This document shows positions 44,190 to 51,515 of a DNA stretch of 52,662 nucleotides, in pieces. Each line of letters starts with the position of its first letter. Positions within the stretch are counted from its first letter, which is position 1. Source of the stretch: an uncultured Clostridia bacterium (GTDB lineage: Bacteria; Bacillota; Clostridia; Christensenellales; UBA1242); contig CALWGY010000008.1 of NCBI GenBank assembly GCA_944380265.1, positions 1 through 52,662 of the forward strand. The letters are read 5' to 3'. Both the position numbers and the translations under genes were made by a program. The notes beneath the pieces were generated by a model that saw only the letters and a program-made list of their open reading frames with translations, was not told the DNA's origin and did not search any database.

Positions 44190-44218
44190 AGTTTAACAAA
44201 ACACAACTTTGTTGTCAA
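44190..44218 (-). promoter_or_regulatory. Promoter of tRNA-Ser(GCT)
   Basis: Minus strand TTGACA (44218-44213), 17-nt spacer, TAAACT (44195-44190). Confidence 0.75.
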
Positions 44219-44419
44219 TGACTTTTATTTAATATAAATAAAAATTCTGTCACTATTTATCACTTCCCTAAAAATTTATCATTTATCCAACTATATAATA
44301 TTTCAATTCTTAACAATTAAAACCTTTAAAACAAACATTATTCATTTTTATATAATTTTAGAATATTATTATTTAAAATAAATTCAAAATTATCAAAACT
44401 AAAAATATAAAATAATCAC

Positions 44420-44448
44420 TTGATTTCTGTTACTTAAACCATTATAAT
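44420..44448 (+). promoter_or_regulatory. Promoter of tRNA-Thr
   Basis: TTGATT (44420-44425), 17-nt spacer, TATAAT (44443-44448), 41 nt before the tRNA-Thr half gene. It would drive both the half and the intact gene. Confidence 0.65.
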
Positions 44449-44489
44449 ATTAATGCAATTTTATTGTTATTACAATTAAATATAATTTT

Positions 44490-44528
44490 GCTGATGTGGC
44501 ACAGTCGGTAGCGCACCGCCTTGGTAAG
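44490..44528 (+). pseudogene. 5' half of a tRNA-Thr(GGT) gene, cut after the anticodon loop
   Basis: 39 nt equal to tRNA positions 1-39: acceptor strand GCTGATG, D-arm, anticodon stem CCGCC and loop TTGGTAA, then one G. After this the sequence changes to unrelated AT-rich DNA. It differs from the intact copy at a few positions, all on the 5' side. It lies under the promoter at 44420-44448, so it was probably the original gene. Confidence 0.85.
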
Positions 44529-44589
44529 ATAAAAAATGGCAAATTTTATCACTTAAAAAACAACAAAATGTAACTCAAAAACTAAATAT

Positions 44590-44665
44590 GCTAATGTAGC
44601 ACAGTCGGTAGTGCACCGCCTTGGTAAGGCGGAGGTCACGGGTTCAAGTCCCGTCATTAGCTCCA
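44590..44665 (+). tRNA. tRNA-Thr (GGT), intact, att-site tRNA of the mobile element
   Basis: 76 nt including CCA: acceptor GCTAATG / CATTAGC, D-arm GCAC/GTGC, anticodon stem CCGCC/GGCGG with loop TTGGTAA (anticodon GGT), T-arm GGTTCAAGTC. It starts exactly 100 bp after the half copy. The element begins immediately downstream. Confidence 0.93.
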
Positions 44666-44676
44666 CATACAAAAGG

Positions 44677-44720
44677 TCGCTAAACTCCTTTATTTATAAG
44701 GCTTTTAGCGATTTTTTATT
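44677..44720 (+). terminator. Terminator of tRNA-Thr
   Basis: TCGCTAAA ... TTTTAGCGA stem followed by T6. Confidence 0.75.
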
Positions 44721-44759
44721 TTCATTTTTAGAGAGCACTATCCTTTTTCAAAAATGCAA

Positions 44760-44902
44760 TAGGTGTATTTTTTAAGTGTCGTAGGTGTATAAATTTAAAT
44801 AAAAAATTATAAAAATAAAGACCGAAAACTCGCAAACGAATTTTCGGTCTAAAACTGCCTAAATACACCTAAAACTAGCACGGTAGGTGTCAGTAGGTGT
44901 CA
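44760..44902. repeat. Five TAGGTGT repeats, likely integrase or excisionase arm sites
   Basis: TAGGTGTAT at 44760-44768 and 44782-44790, inverted ATACACCTA at 44863-44871, and TAGGTGTCA at 44884-44892 and 44894-44902 (the last pair spaced 10 bp, one helical turn). They lie between the att tRNA and the cargo gene stop, where tyrosine integrases have arm-type sites. Confidence 0.65.
44820..44849 (-). terminator. Terminator of the integrase-cargo operon
   Basis: Perfect stem GACCGAAAA / TTTTCGGTC, T-rich tail on the minus strand. Confidence 0.85.
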
Positions 44903-44904
44903 AA

Positions 44905-46806
44905 TCATATCTTTTCAAACTCATCATATAAACAAAAATCATCGTTAATTTTTATAGTAATCAATATAACAATATACAATAGCCAAATGTAATTTTGATG
45001 ATGAACTTCTTCTTTATCCTTTTTAGGTTGTGTTCCATGACCATATCGATTTCTTAAAGATAGTCCATTTGTGACAAACCTATCATTTAAATAATAATTA
45101 AGATATTCAACTTCTGGTTTTGATAATAATGTATTTTCAAAATAACATATATCTTTCCTAATAAGTTTATCTAATTCCTTCCTAAATTCAATAGGATAAT
45201 GATAATAATTTATGACCTCATTATTTTTCAAGTCATACAATAAAACTATTTGCTTTATATTTGCAAATTTTACAAATCCTTGTTTGTTGACCTTAATGTA
45301 TTTTTGCGAAAACAACCACTTTAAATCTTCTTGCTGGTAGTCTGGGAAATCTTTTAGTGGAATATTCTCTTTTGTAATTAGTTCAAAGAAAGTCTCGTGT
45401 CTTTCATATTTTTCAACGTAATGCATCATACTTTGATTTGAAAACAACAAAAAGAATAATCGTCTTGTTTTTTCTTCATTTGAATAAACATATTTTTTCT
45501 TAACTAGTGATTTTATATTATCAAAAGGAACTGAACTTGATGAAATTTCCAATAAATCATGGTCAATCTCTTTATATTCCTGAAAAATTGAAAATTGTTT
45601 TATTATTCCATCAATCTCAGGGAATAGAATTCTGCATTTTTCAAAGTAATTTGTGCCTTCGCTTGGCATATATAACAAAAAATCATCAACTCCAAATTCC
45701 ACTTTCAGATAAGTGGTATAAAACCATTCTAACAGTTGATTTATCTTTACTTCATACCTTTCCAATTCTTGAATATATGAAATCATTTTTAAATAACAAG
45801 CCATTTGTTTTATCCTAAAAGACATTCCTATTAAATATTGACCTTTTGTATGAATTCCTAAAGCATGTTCAAAAATACCCAGTTCTGATTCCTTACTAAT
45901 ATTTGTAAGTCTCATTTGCTTATCAACAAATTTTAATAAATAAATAAAATTGTTTAAAAGTGTTGGATAATCCAAATTTTCTTTAATCCATTTTGTGTCA
46001 TATTTACAAATTAAACTTCCGTCTTTATATTCTTCACTCATAGTTTCATTGAATTCACCAAACGCAATTTCACTCCCAATCTTCATTCCTCCACTATTGC
46101 TGAATAGTTGCTTGGATTGCTCTTTTTCTTTCTTTAGAGCTAATAGTTTTACCTTATCTGAAATTTTTATAATTTTAATATCTGGGATGATTTGTAAATA
46201 ATTTAAGTTTGCTTTCTCATCATTAATATAATTCTCAAACATTTTGTTTAATTCGTTCGTATTAAATTCTGGGAAATATAATGTCTTATGATTAAAATGG
46301 TGTTCTATTTCGATTCCATCTACAAGAAATTCTGCTGTCAATTTACATTTTAATAAGTATTGCTTAATTATATCATTATAAGTGTTTACAATATTTTTAC
46401 ACTCTAAAATATATCTAATCCAACATTTTTTAGAGTTTAAGAACTTCTTGAAAAATAATGGCGATAAATTGAGAGTTTTTACGTTGTCATCTATTAATTT
46501 CCAAAAATCTTCATAATAAAGAGAATCTACTTTATTATAATATTTTCTAAAATTTCTTTCATCTAGTTGAGCTATAAACAAATTTACTTGCTTATATATA
46601 AATGAAACTTTATCTTTATAAATATCTTTAATTGGACATCCATTTATCTTTGCATATTGAATGATGTTATAAAATTCCAAAACTTTATTGATATCTATAT
46701 AGTAGTTTTTTGTTATATCTAAGGTCTTTAAAAAACTAACAACCATCGTCAAATATGGCCCAAAAGACATGTCACTAACACCATAAAATTTGATTTGATT
46801 TCTCAT
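44905..46806 (-). CDS. Unknown 633-residue cargo protein with HEPN-like C-terminal motif
   Basis: A large soluble helical protein (MRNQIKFYGVSDMSFG start; GAGG 6 nt upstream; TGTTATAAT promoter element before it). I recognise no domain. Near the C-terminus LRNRYGHGT (585-590 RNRYGH) fits R-x4-H, the catalytic motif of HEPN ribonuclease domains found in defence and toxin proteins, and is followed by a helical segment. The position next to the integrase and att site is where integrative elements carry accessory cargo such as phage-defence genes. Defence is an inference; another possibility is an element-specific regulator. Confidence 0.55.
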   Translation of the reverse strand: MRNQIKFYGVSDMSFGPYLTMVVSFLKTLDITKNYYIDINKVLEFYNIIQYAKINGCPIKDIYKDKVSFIYKQVNLFIAQLDERNFRKYYNKVDSLYYEDFWKLIDDNVKTLNLSPLFFKKFLNSKKCWIRYILECKNIVNTYNDIIKQYLLKCKLTAEFLVDGIEIEHHFNHKTLYFPEFNTNELNKMFENYINDEKANLNYLQIIPDIKIIKISDKVKLLALKKEKEQSKQLFSNSGGMKIGSEIAFGEFNETMSEEYKDGSLICKYDTKWIKENLDYPTLLNNFIYLLKFVDKQMRLTNISKESELGIFEHALGIHTKGQYLIGMSFRIKQMACYLKMISYIQELERYEVKINQLLEWFYTTYLKVEFGVDDFLLYMPSEGTNYFEKCRILFPEIDGIIKQFSIFQEYKEIDHDLLEISSSSVPFDNIKSLVKKKYVYSNEEKTRRLFFLLFSNQSMMHYVEKYERHETFFELITKENIPLKDFPDYQQEDLKWLFSQKYIKVNKQGFVKFANIKQIVLLYDLKNNEVINYYHYPIEFRKELDKLIRKDICYFENTLLSKPEVEYLNYYLNDRFVTNGLSLRNRYGHGTQPKKDKEEVHHQNYIWLLYIVILITIKINDDFCLYDEFEKI

Positions 46807-46863
46807 ATATTAATCCTCAAACAGATTATAACATAAACTACTTTAAATATCAATTATGGTATT

Positions 46864-48261
46864 CTACATCTCCATATCTTCTTCTTTTTCACATTTCTTT
46901 CTTGCTTTTCTTTCTTTAAGTAACTGTTCAAGCAAATCATCATATTCTTCATCGGTCATAGTTGAAAGCAAATCGTTCTTTTTTGTTTTTACTTCTTCTT
47001 GTCTTCGCTTTTCATCTTCATATAGTTTTTCTTGTTTAAGTTTTTCATTAAATTTTTCTGTTGTGTTTCGTATGTATTCATTATCAACAGAGTTATAGAC
47101 AGTAATTGTCGTTTTCACATCGCGATGTCCTAGTAATTGCTGAATTACTTTTGGATTTTCGTTCATCTCAAAAAGCATATTTGAAAACGTATGTCTTAAT
47201 CCATGGAAATGAATATTGTATTTATCTAAATCGTGTCGTCTTTTAAATCTGTCAAATATCATTCTACAACCAGAATATGTCCTAACACTACCATCATCAT
47301 TGGCAAAAACAAAAGATGATGGTGTAGTAAGTTCAGCCGAAACATCTCGATTTGTTCTTTCTCTGTTTTCTTGTTTTTCTTTCCAAGCTTTCAAGGTGTC
47401 AACAACAATATCAGCAATTGGGATTTCTCTAACACTACAAGTCGTTTTCGTATCTCCAACAACTGTTACTCTTGAAAGGACATTGCCATCACTGTCAAAT
47501 TTAGGAATTTGAGTTACGCTACGTTCTATCTTTAATGTCTTATTCTCAAAATTAACATTTTTCCATTTTAAAGCAATCGCTTCTCCAATACGGAGTCCAG
47601 CAAACAAAAGCACATAACATAATGGTTTTAAAAAGTTTGCTTCATCTTTATTCAAGGCTTCCAAGAATTTAGTTCTAACTTCCGGTGTAATGGCTTTATA
47701 TTTTTCTTGCCCACTATAAACTTTTCTATCTTTAACTTTGATAAGAACTTTTCGTGTTGGATTTTCTGTTATCCATTTATTGTCAATTGCATACTCGAAA
47801 AACTGTGCCATTAAATGTTTATTCTTCTTAATTACATTCAAACTATAATTTCCGTCAATCAATTTATTAATAACTTTTTGAACTACATATGTATCAATTT
47901 CATATATCTTCATATTGCCAATTATAGGTTCAACATGTAAACGAAAGTTACGAATTATGCCTTCAAATGTTCGTGGGGTTACAGCGCTCTTTTTAAACAC
48001 TAAAAGCCACTCTGTCATAAGTTCTCCAAATGTTTTATGTTCTATAATTTCATAAGAATTGTTTTTTATTCTTCCAGAAATTTCACTTAATTTTTTAGCA
48101 ACTTCTGTTTGATTTTTCCCATATACACTTTTCTTTTTTTGTTGTCCGTTTTCATCATAACCAATGGTTATTGTTCCAACCCATCTACCATCTTTTCGTT
48201 GAAAAATGCTGCCTTCACCATTCGTTCTTTTTGTCTTATTTACAACCTTATTTTTAGCCAT
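46864..48261 (-). CDS. Tyrosine integrase (phage type, AP2-like N-terminus)
   Basis: 465 residues from MAKNKVVNKTKR, where GAGGTG precedes the ATG; it overlaps the excisionase gene by 8 nt. N-terminal arm-binding domain (GEGSIFQRKDGRWVGTIT), core-binding SAM-like domain (about 75-175) and catalytic domain with Arg224 (GLRIGEA), His353/Arg356 (HGLRHTF), His379 (LLGHRD) and Tyr389 (VYNSV). All residues needed for strand exchange are present. It most likely integrates the element at the tRNA-Thr. The C-terminal 70 residues are Glu/Lys-rich. Confidence 0.94.
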   Translation of the reverse strand: MAKNKVVNKTKRTNGEGSIFQRKDGRWVGTITIGYDENGQQKKKSVYGKNQTEVAKKLSEISGRIKNNSYEIIEHKTFGELMTEWLLVFKKSAVTPRTFEGIIRNFRLHVEPIIGNMKIYEIDTYVVQKVINKLIDGNYSLNVIKKNKHLMAQFFEYAIDNKWITENPTRKVLIKVKDRKVYSGQEKYKAITPEVRTKFLEALNKDEANFLKPLCYVLLFAGLRIGEAIALKWKNVNFENKTLKIERSVTQIPKFDSDGNVLSRVTVVGDTKTTCSVREIPIADIVVDTLKAWKEKQENRERTNRDVSAELTTPSSFVFANDDGSVRTYSGCRMIFDRFKRRHDLDKYNIHFHGLRHTFSNMLFEMNENPKVIQQLLGHRDVKTTITVYNSVDNEYIRNTTEKFNEKLKQEKLYEDEKRRQEEVKTKKNDLLSTMTDEEYDDLLEQLLKERKARKKCEKEEDMEM

Positions 48262-48511
48262 TTTGCACCTCGCTACCACAGTTATTAAGAGTTATCCAAG
48301 TTACAAAATTAAGCACACTAACAACTTGCCTTTTGCCGACTTTTGTTGTTGGAAAATTTTCACTTCTCATAAGAGTTCTAACATTATCTCGGCCTAGTCC
48401 AGTGATTTTTATTAAGTCATCACAGTCTAAAAAATCTTTTCCATATTTCAAAGAAATTCTATTCACTTCATTTTGTATTAAGTCATTTATATTGATATTT
48501 GTATTGTTCAT
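48254..48511 (-). CDS. Excisionase-like winged-helix protein
   Basis: 85 residues. A MerR/AlpA-type winged helix (about 32-75): DDLIKITGLGRDNVRTLMRS then FPTTKVGKRQVVSVLNFVTW, as in Tn916-type and phage excisionases. Probably bends att DNA to favour excision by the adjacent integrase and may repress it. Ribosome site AAGGA precedes the start (GGAAGGATAACG). Confidence 0.8.
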   Translation of the reverse strand: MNNTNININDLIQNEVNRISLKYGKDFLDCDDLIKITGLGRDNVRTLMRSENFPTTKVGKRQVVSVLNFVTWITLNNCGSEVQNG

Positions 48512-48789
48512 CGTTATCCTTCCTTTTGTTTTAAATTTTCATTTCTATTTCTCCTTTCTATTAAAATTTTGTCATAGTTCTTTAACGCATTGAGCGAAAG
48601 ATTTTCGGCAATATAATCAAAAGTAAAAAGTGTTGGGTATCCCAACAGCTTTCAAAAAATGACGAGAAAACAATAAAATTGATTGATTCTACAAAAGTCC
48701 TTTATTTTTAGGATATTTGTAGATTTCAAAAGCAATTTGTTTCTCGCTTATCCTGTTGTCTTTAATATCTATATCTATTTAGCAATATT
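48512..48789. other. Gap between excisionase and relaxase genes, with two hairpins
   Basis: No gene. Minus-strand terminator TGTTGGG / CCCAACA (48631-48647) with T-rich tail ends the mob transcript. A second inverted repeat CTACAAA..TCCT / AGGA..TTTGTAG (about 48691-48724) lies nearer the relaxase and could be part of an oriT or another terminator. Confidence 0.5.
48631..48647 (-). terminator. Terminator of the mob genes
   Basis: Perfect 7-bp GC-rich stem TGTTGGG-ATA-CCCAACA (minus strand) followed by CTTTTTACTTTT. Confidence 0.75.
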
Positions 48790-49989
48790 TTACATTTCAT
48801 TTTGGCTTTGATATTGTTCTATCAAATTTTGATATCTCAATTCTTCTAACTTATTATAAAATTCTTGAAATGTCTTTATTATCTCATAATTAACTTTTTG
48901 ACTGATATATAAACACTCTTGAATTTCGTTAAACAATTTCTTCTTTTGCTTTATTTTTTGCGCTTTATATTTTGCATTTAGTTTTAATCTTTCATCATCT
49001 TTTGACTTTAAATTTTTTACTTGCTCAATAACAACATTACCAATTCTTCGATAAAAATCTTGCATATATTTCTTTTCAAAAGTGAATGGCATTTTAACAC
49101 TATTTCGTTTGCAATATGCTTCAAACTTTTCATCTTTTTCTTTTGCAAAATTTATAAAATCTTCTTTTAATGACTTGGACTGATAGTCCTTTGACAAAAT
49201 ATAATTTGTAATATTATCAATCTTTGCTTTTAGTGGTTTCATATTTATAGAGTCGTAATATGTATGTCCAGTTTTTGGAAATTCGTTTGCAAGAGATAAT
49301 AGTTTACTTTTTAAAATATACCCAACATTTGTCATTAAACTTTCTTTCATTTTGTCGTTTAGTCTTTTTCTTGCAAGTATTTCTCTTGCTTTAAAATCTG
49401 TTGCAGAAAGTTCAATATTTGCTTTTAACTCATTGATTTTATTTAATGATAGCTTGCCATTAGAGTATTGCTTTCCTTTTTTATTTGGTCGTATTCTTTG
49501 TGGACTTTTTTCAAAAAATGAAATGTGAATATGTCGGTTGTCTGTGTTCTCGTGAAGTCCTGCAAACCAAGTTATATTATCTGGTTTTAGTCCAGCATTT
49601 TTAAAAAATTTTGGCAACTCACTTTTTATTAAATTGTATGCTTGTTCATAACTATCACACCAAGTTTTACCAAACTTTTCTTCAAAACTTATAACCATAT
49701 CCCAAATAACTGATTTTGTTTTTCTTAAAGCCTGCCTTATCTCTTTTCTTTCATCACTTGTTAAAAGTCCATTTTTACCAAATACTCCAGCACTTTTATC
49801 TTTGTTATTCATATATGAAAGATAGTCAAATTTTTTCGTGTCATTTATTCCAGTCAAAATGTAATTCATATAATCTTTATTTGTGTTAGATGAATAAAAT
49901 TGCCTTTTGTTTTGATATTCTTTACTCCCACCATGAGAGTTGTAATAATGCAAAAATATATTCACATTAGGAACAATTCTATCTGCCAT
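48790..49989 (-). CDS. MobL-like HUH relaxase
   Basis: 399 residues. The N-terminal KRQFYSSNTNKDYMNYIL (candidate nucleophile Tyr near 40-43) and YLSYMNNKDKSAGVFGKNG match MobL-type relaxases of Firmicute elements. The three-His metal site is His146, His153 and His155 in LHENTDNRHIHISF. The C-terminal half is a Lys-rich coiled coil. It nicks oriT to start conjugal mobilization. Translationally linked to the MobC-like gene upstream (11-nt overlap). Confidence 0.82.
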   Translation of the reverse strand: MADRIVPNVNIFLHYYNSHGGSKEYQNKRQFYSSNTNKDYMNYILTGINDTKKFDYLSYMNNKDKSAGVFGKNGLLTSDERKEIRQALRKTKSVIWDMVISFEEKFGKTWCDSYEQAYNLIKSELPKFFKNAGLKPDNITWFAGLHENTDNRHIHISFFEKSPQRIRPNKKGKQYSNGKLSLNKINELKANIELSATDFKAREILARKRLNDKMKESLMTNVGYILKSKLLSLANEFPKTGHTYYDSINMKPLKAKIDNITNYILSKDYQSKSLKEDFINFAKEKDEKFEAYCKRNSVKMPFTFEKKYMQDFYRRIGNVVIEQVKNLKSKDDERLKLNAKYKAQKIKQKKKLFNEIQECLYISQKVNYEIIKTFQEFYNKLEELRYQNLIEQYQSQNEM

Positions 49990-50419
49990 TTGTTTCTCTT
50001 ATACAATTAAGCTCTTCATCTAACAAATCAAATAATCCGTCATTTATATCGTAATCACATTTTTTATTACATTCCAAGTTATAAACGACATAAGCTATAT
50101 AATTTAACATTTTCTTAATTAAAGCAATATCTATTTTATATTCGTTTTTGTTTTGTTTAATTTCGCATTTTGTGTTTTTAATTTCTTCATTAAGATAATA
50201 CAAACTTTGTCTTATCTCATCTAAATTTGCTCTTTGGTCAACTTCATTATCTCCAAGTAATTTTTCAGCACCAGTAACAGTGCAATAACGAATAAAGTCC
50301 GAAAGATTATCAAATCCCGATTTTGTTCTATTGTATGCTTTATCTAAAATATCTTTATCTTCTTGATTGTAAATTCGCAGTGTTAATTGTGATTTTAATG
50401 TTTGTTTTATTTTTGGCAT
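49979..50419 (-). CDS. MobC-like mobilization accessory protein
   Basis: 146 residues from MPKIKQTLKSQLTLRI, with AAGGAG upstream; a longer reading would start within the previous terminator. The N-terminus looks like a ribbon-helix-helix DNA-binding domain, followed by FDNLSDFIRYCTVTGAE and a coiled coil. Such proteins bind oriT next to the relaxase. Operon with the relaxase gene. Confidence 0.7.
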   Translation of the reverse strand: MPKIKQTLKSQLTLRIYNQEDKDILDKAYNRTKSGFDNLSDFIRYCTVTGAEKLLGDNEVDQRANLDEIRQSLYYLNEEIKNTKCEIKQNKNEYKIDIALIKKMLNYIAYVVYNLECNKKCDYDINDGLFDLLDEELNCIRETNGR

Positions 50420-50462
50420 TTTGTTTTCTCCTTTTGTTTTAGTTTTATAAAGGGGCAACAAA

Positions 50463-50493
50463 AAAGAACTATCAAATATTTAATAGTTCTTTT
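50463..50493 (-). terminator. Terminator between the sigma-like gene and mobC
   Basis: AAGAACTAT / ATAGTTCTT stem with T6 on the minus strand, so mobC-mobL need their own promoter. Confidence 0.75.
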
Positions 50494-50498
50494 GCTTA

Positions 50499-51275
50499 TT
50501 ATGAAATTTTATGTTTTGCTAATTCTTGAAGTATTTCGTAAGTTGGAATATTCAAATATACTTTTTCTTTTTCATTAAACTTCCCACATTGTTTTAGTTG
50601 TTTTAAAAAATCCCATACAGGTTTTGTCATCTGTTCTAATTTTTTTATTGTTGTAATAGGAATTTTTATTCCTTTCTTTTCTGCTATTTTCTTTATTTGA
50701 GTTACATTTTTCATTAAATCCATAACTTGTCCTAAATCAATTGAGATGAAATCTTTACTTGCCGATTTTATAACTTCTTCTATAACATCATCTGCAAAAT
50801 CTTTATAATGAGATTGATAAAAATTTGTATTGCTAAATTCAGGATCAAAAGAAAGCAAAATATGTAAATGTTTTAATGCTGTTGCTTTAAATTGACAAAA
50901 AGCACTAGTGCTCATTTTTAAGTAACTCGCAAGTTCTTTGTTTTTATAGCCATATTTATAATAACCTTTTATAATCTTAGCTTGCTTGTCTTCGAGTTCG
51001 TCAACAACTCGCCAAATACATTTTGCAAATTCTTTTTTCTCTAAATTCTTTTCAATATAAGCATTCTCATCTGCAATTATTTCGTGATATGTTAATGCTT
51101 CCTCACCATTATATTCTGTTTGTTCATCCCAAGAAACTGCAATATATTGCCTATCTCTTTTTTGTTGACGCTTAAGTCTTTTATTGTCACTACGCAAAAA
51201 TTGAGCGACTTCATCATTTACTTTCAAATCTATATATTTATTGTGAATTCTATCGTAATATTTGATTGTTTCCAT
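50499..51275 (-). CDS. Sigma-70-like regulator of a mobile element
   Basis: 258 residues. The N-terminal part (YYDRIHNKYIDLKVNDEVAQFL) and a region-4-like HTH (about 100-140, NKELASYLKMSTSAFCQFKA) match the sigma-like proteins encoded by Tn916-type and other Firmicute integrative elements. A C-terminal helical extension (about 150-258) has no assignment. It may act as a sigma factor or HTH regulator for element genes. Transcribed from a strong promoter through a 200-nt structured leader with its own terminator. Confidence 0.65.
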   Translation of the reverse strand: METIKYYDRIHNKYIDLKVNDEVAQFLRSDNKRLKRQQKRDRQYIAVSWDEQTEYNGEEALTYHEIIADENAYIEKNLEKKEFAKCIWRVVDELEDKQAKIIKGYYKYGYKNKELASYLKMSTSAFCQFKATALKHLHILLSFDPEFSNTNFYQSHYKDFADDVIEEVIKSASKDFISIDLGQVMDLMKNVTQIKKIAEKKGIKIPITTIKKLEQMTKPVWDFLKQLKQCGKFNEKEKVYLNIPTYEILQELAKHKIS

Positions 51276-51475
51276 TTTACCTTCCTTTATTTAACTAGGT
51301 AGAACTGTTTTTTGCAATCATCTCATTTACGAAAAAAGCCCAGTTCACCTATATGATACTTCTGGTCGGGTATCGATTTCGGTGCACTAAGGCTCACTCA
51401 GACTTTATCTTTTGTTGGAACGCTAAGGTTCTCTATAAATTTGAAGTTAAACTCTAACTTCTGTTTTTATTATAG
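51276..51475 (-). promoter_or_regulatory. Structured leader with attenuator-type terminator upstream of the sigma-like gene
   Basis: RNA from the promoter at 51469-51497 would form GAAGTT / AACTTC, then GAAC...GTTC. A long stem follows, GCCTTAGTGCACC (51393-51381) with GGTGAACTGGGC (51349-51338; one bulge and one mismatch) and a 31-nt loop, directly followed by T6. This is an intrinsic terminator inside the leader, the arrangement of attenuators and riboswitches. No known riboswitch core is recognised. A possible 8-codon ORF follows the terminator. Confidence 0.5.
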
Positions 51476-51497
51476 AACAAATGTTTGATTATTGCAA
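51469..51497 (-). promoter_or_regulatory. Promoter of the leader and sigma-like gene
   Basis: Minus strand TTGCAA (51497-51492), 17-nt spacer, TATAAT (51474-51469). Confidence 0.75.
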
Positions 51498-51515
51498 GTG
51501 AAATTTGGTAGTTAT

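Larger units (their letters stand above)
44165..44489. other. AT-rich intergenic between two tRNA genes
   Basis: No coding signal. It holds the promoters of tRNA-Ser (minus) and tRNA-Thr (plus), and the second copy of TTTATTTAATATAAATAAA (44224-44242). Confidence 0.6.

Noticed and set aside
48691..48724. Inverted repeat near the relaxase as a definite oriT
   Set aside because: The arms have two mismatches and no known nick-site consensus is recognised; kept only as a possibility.
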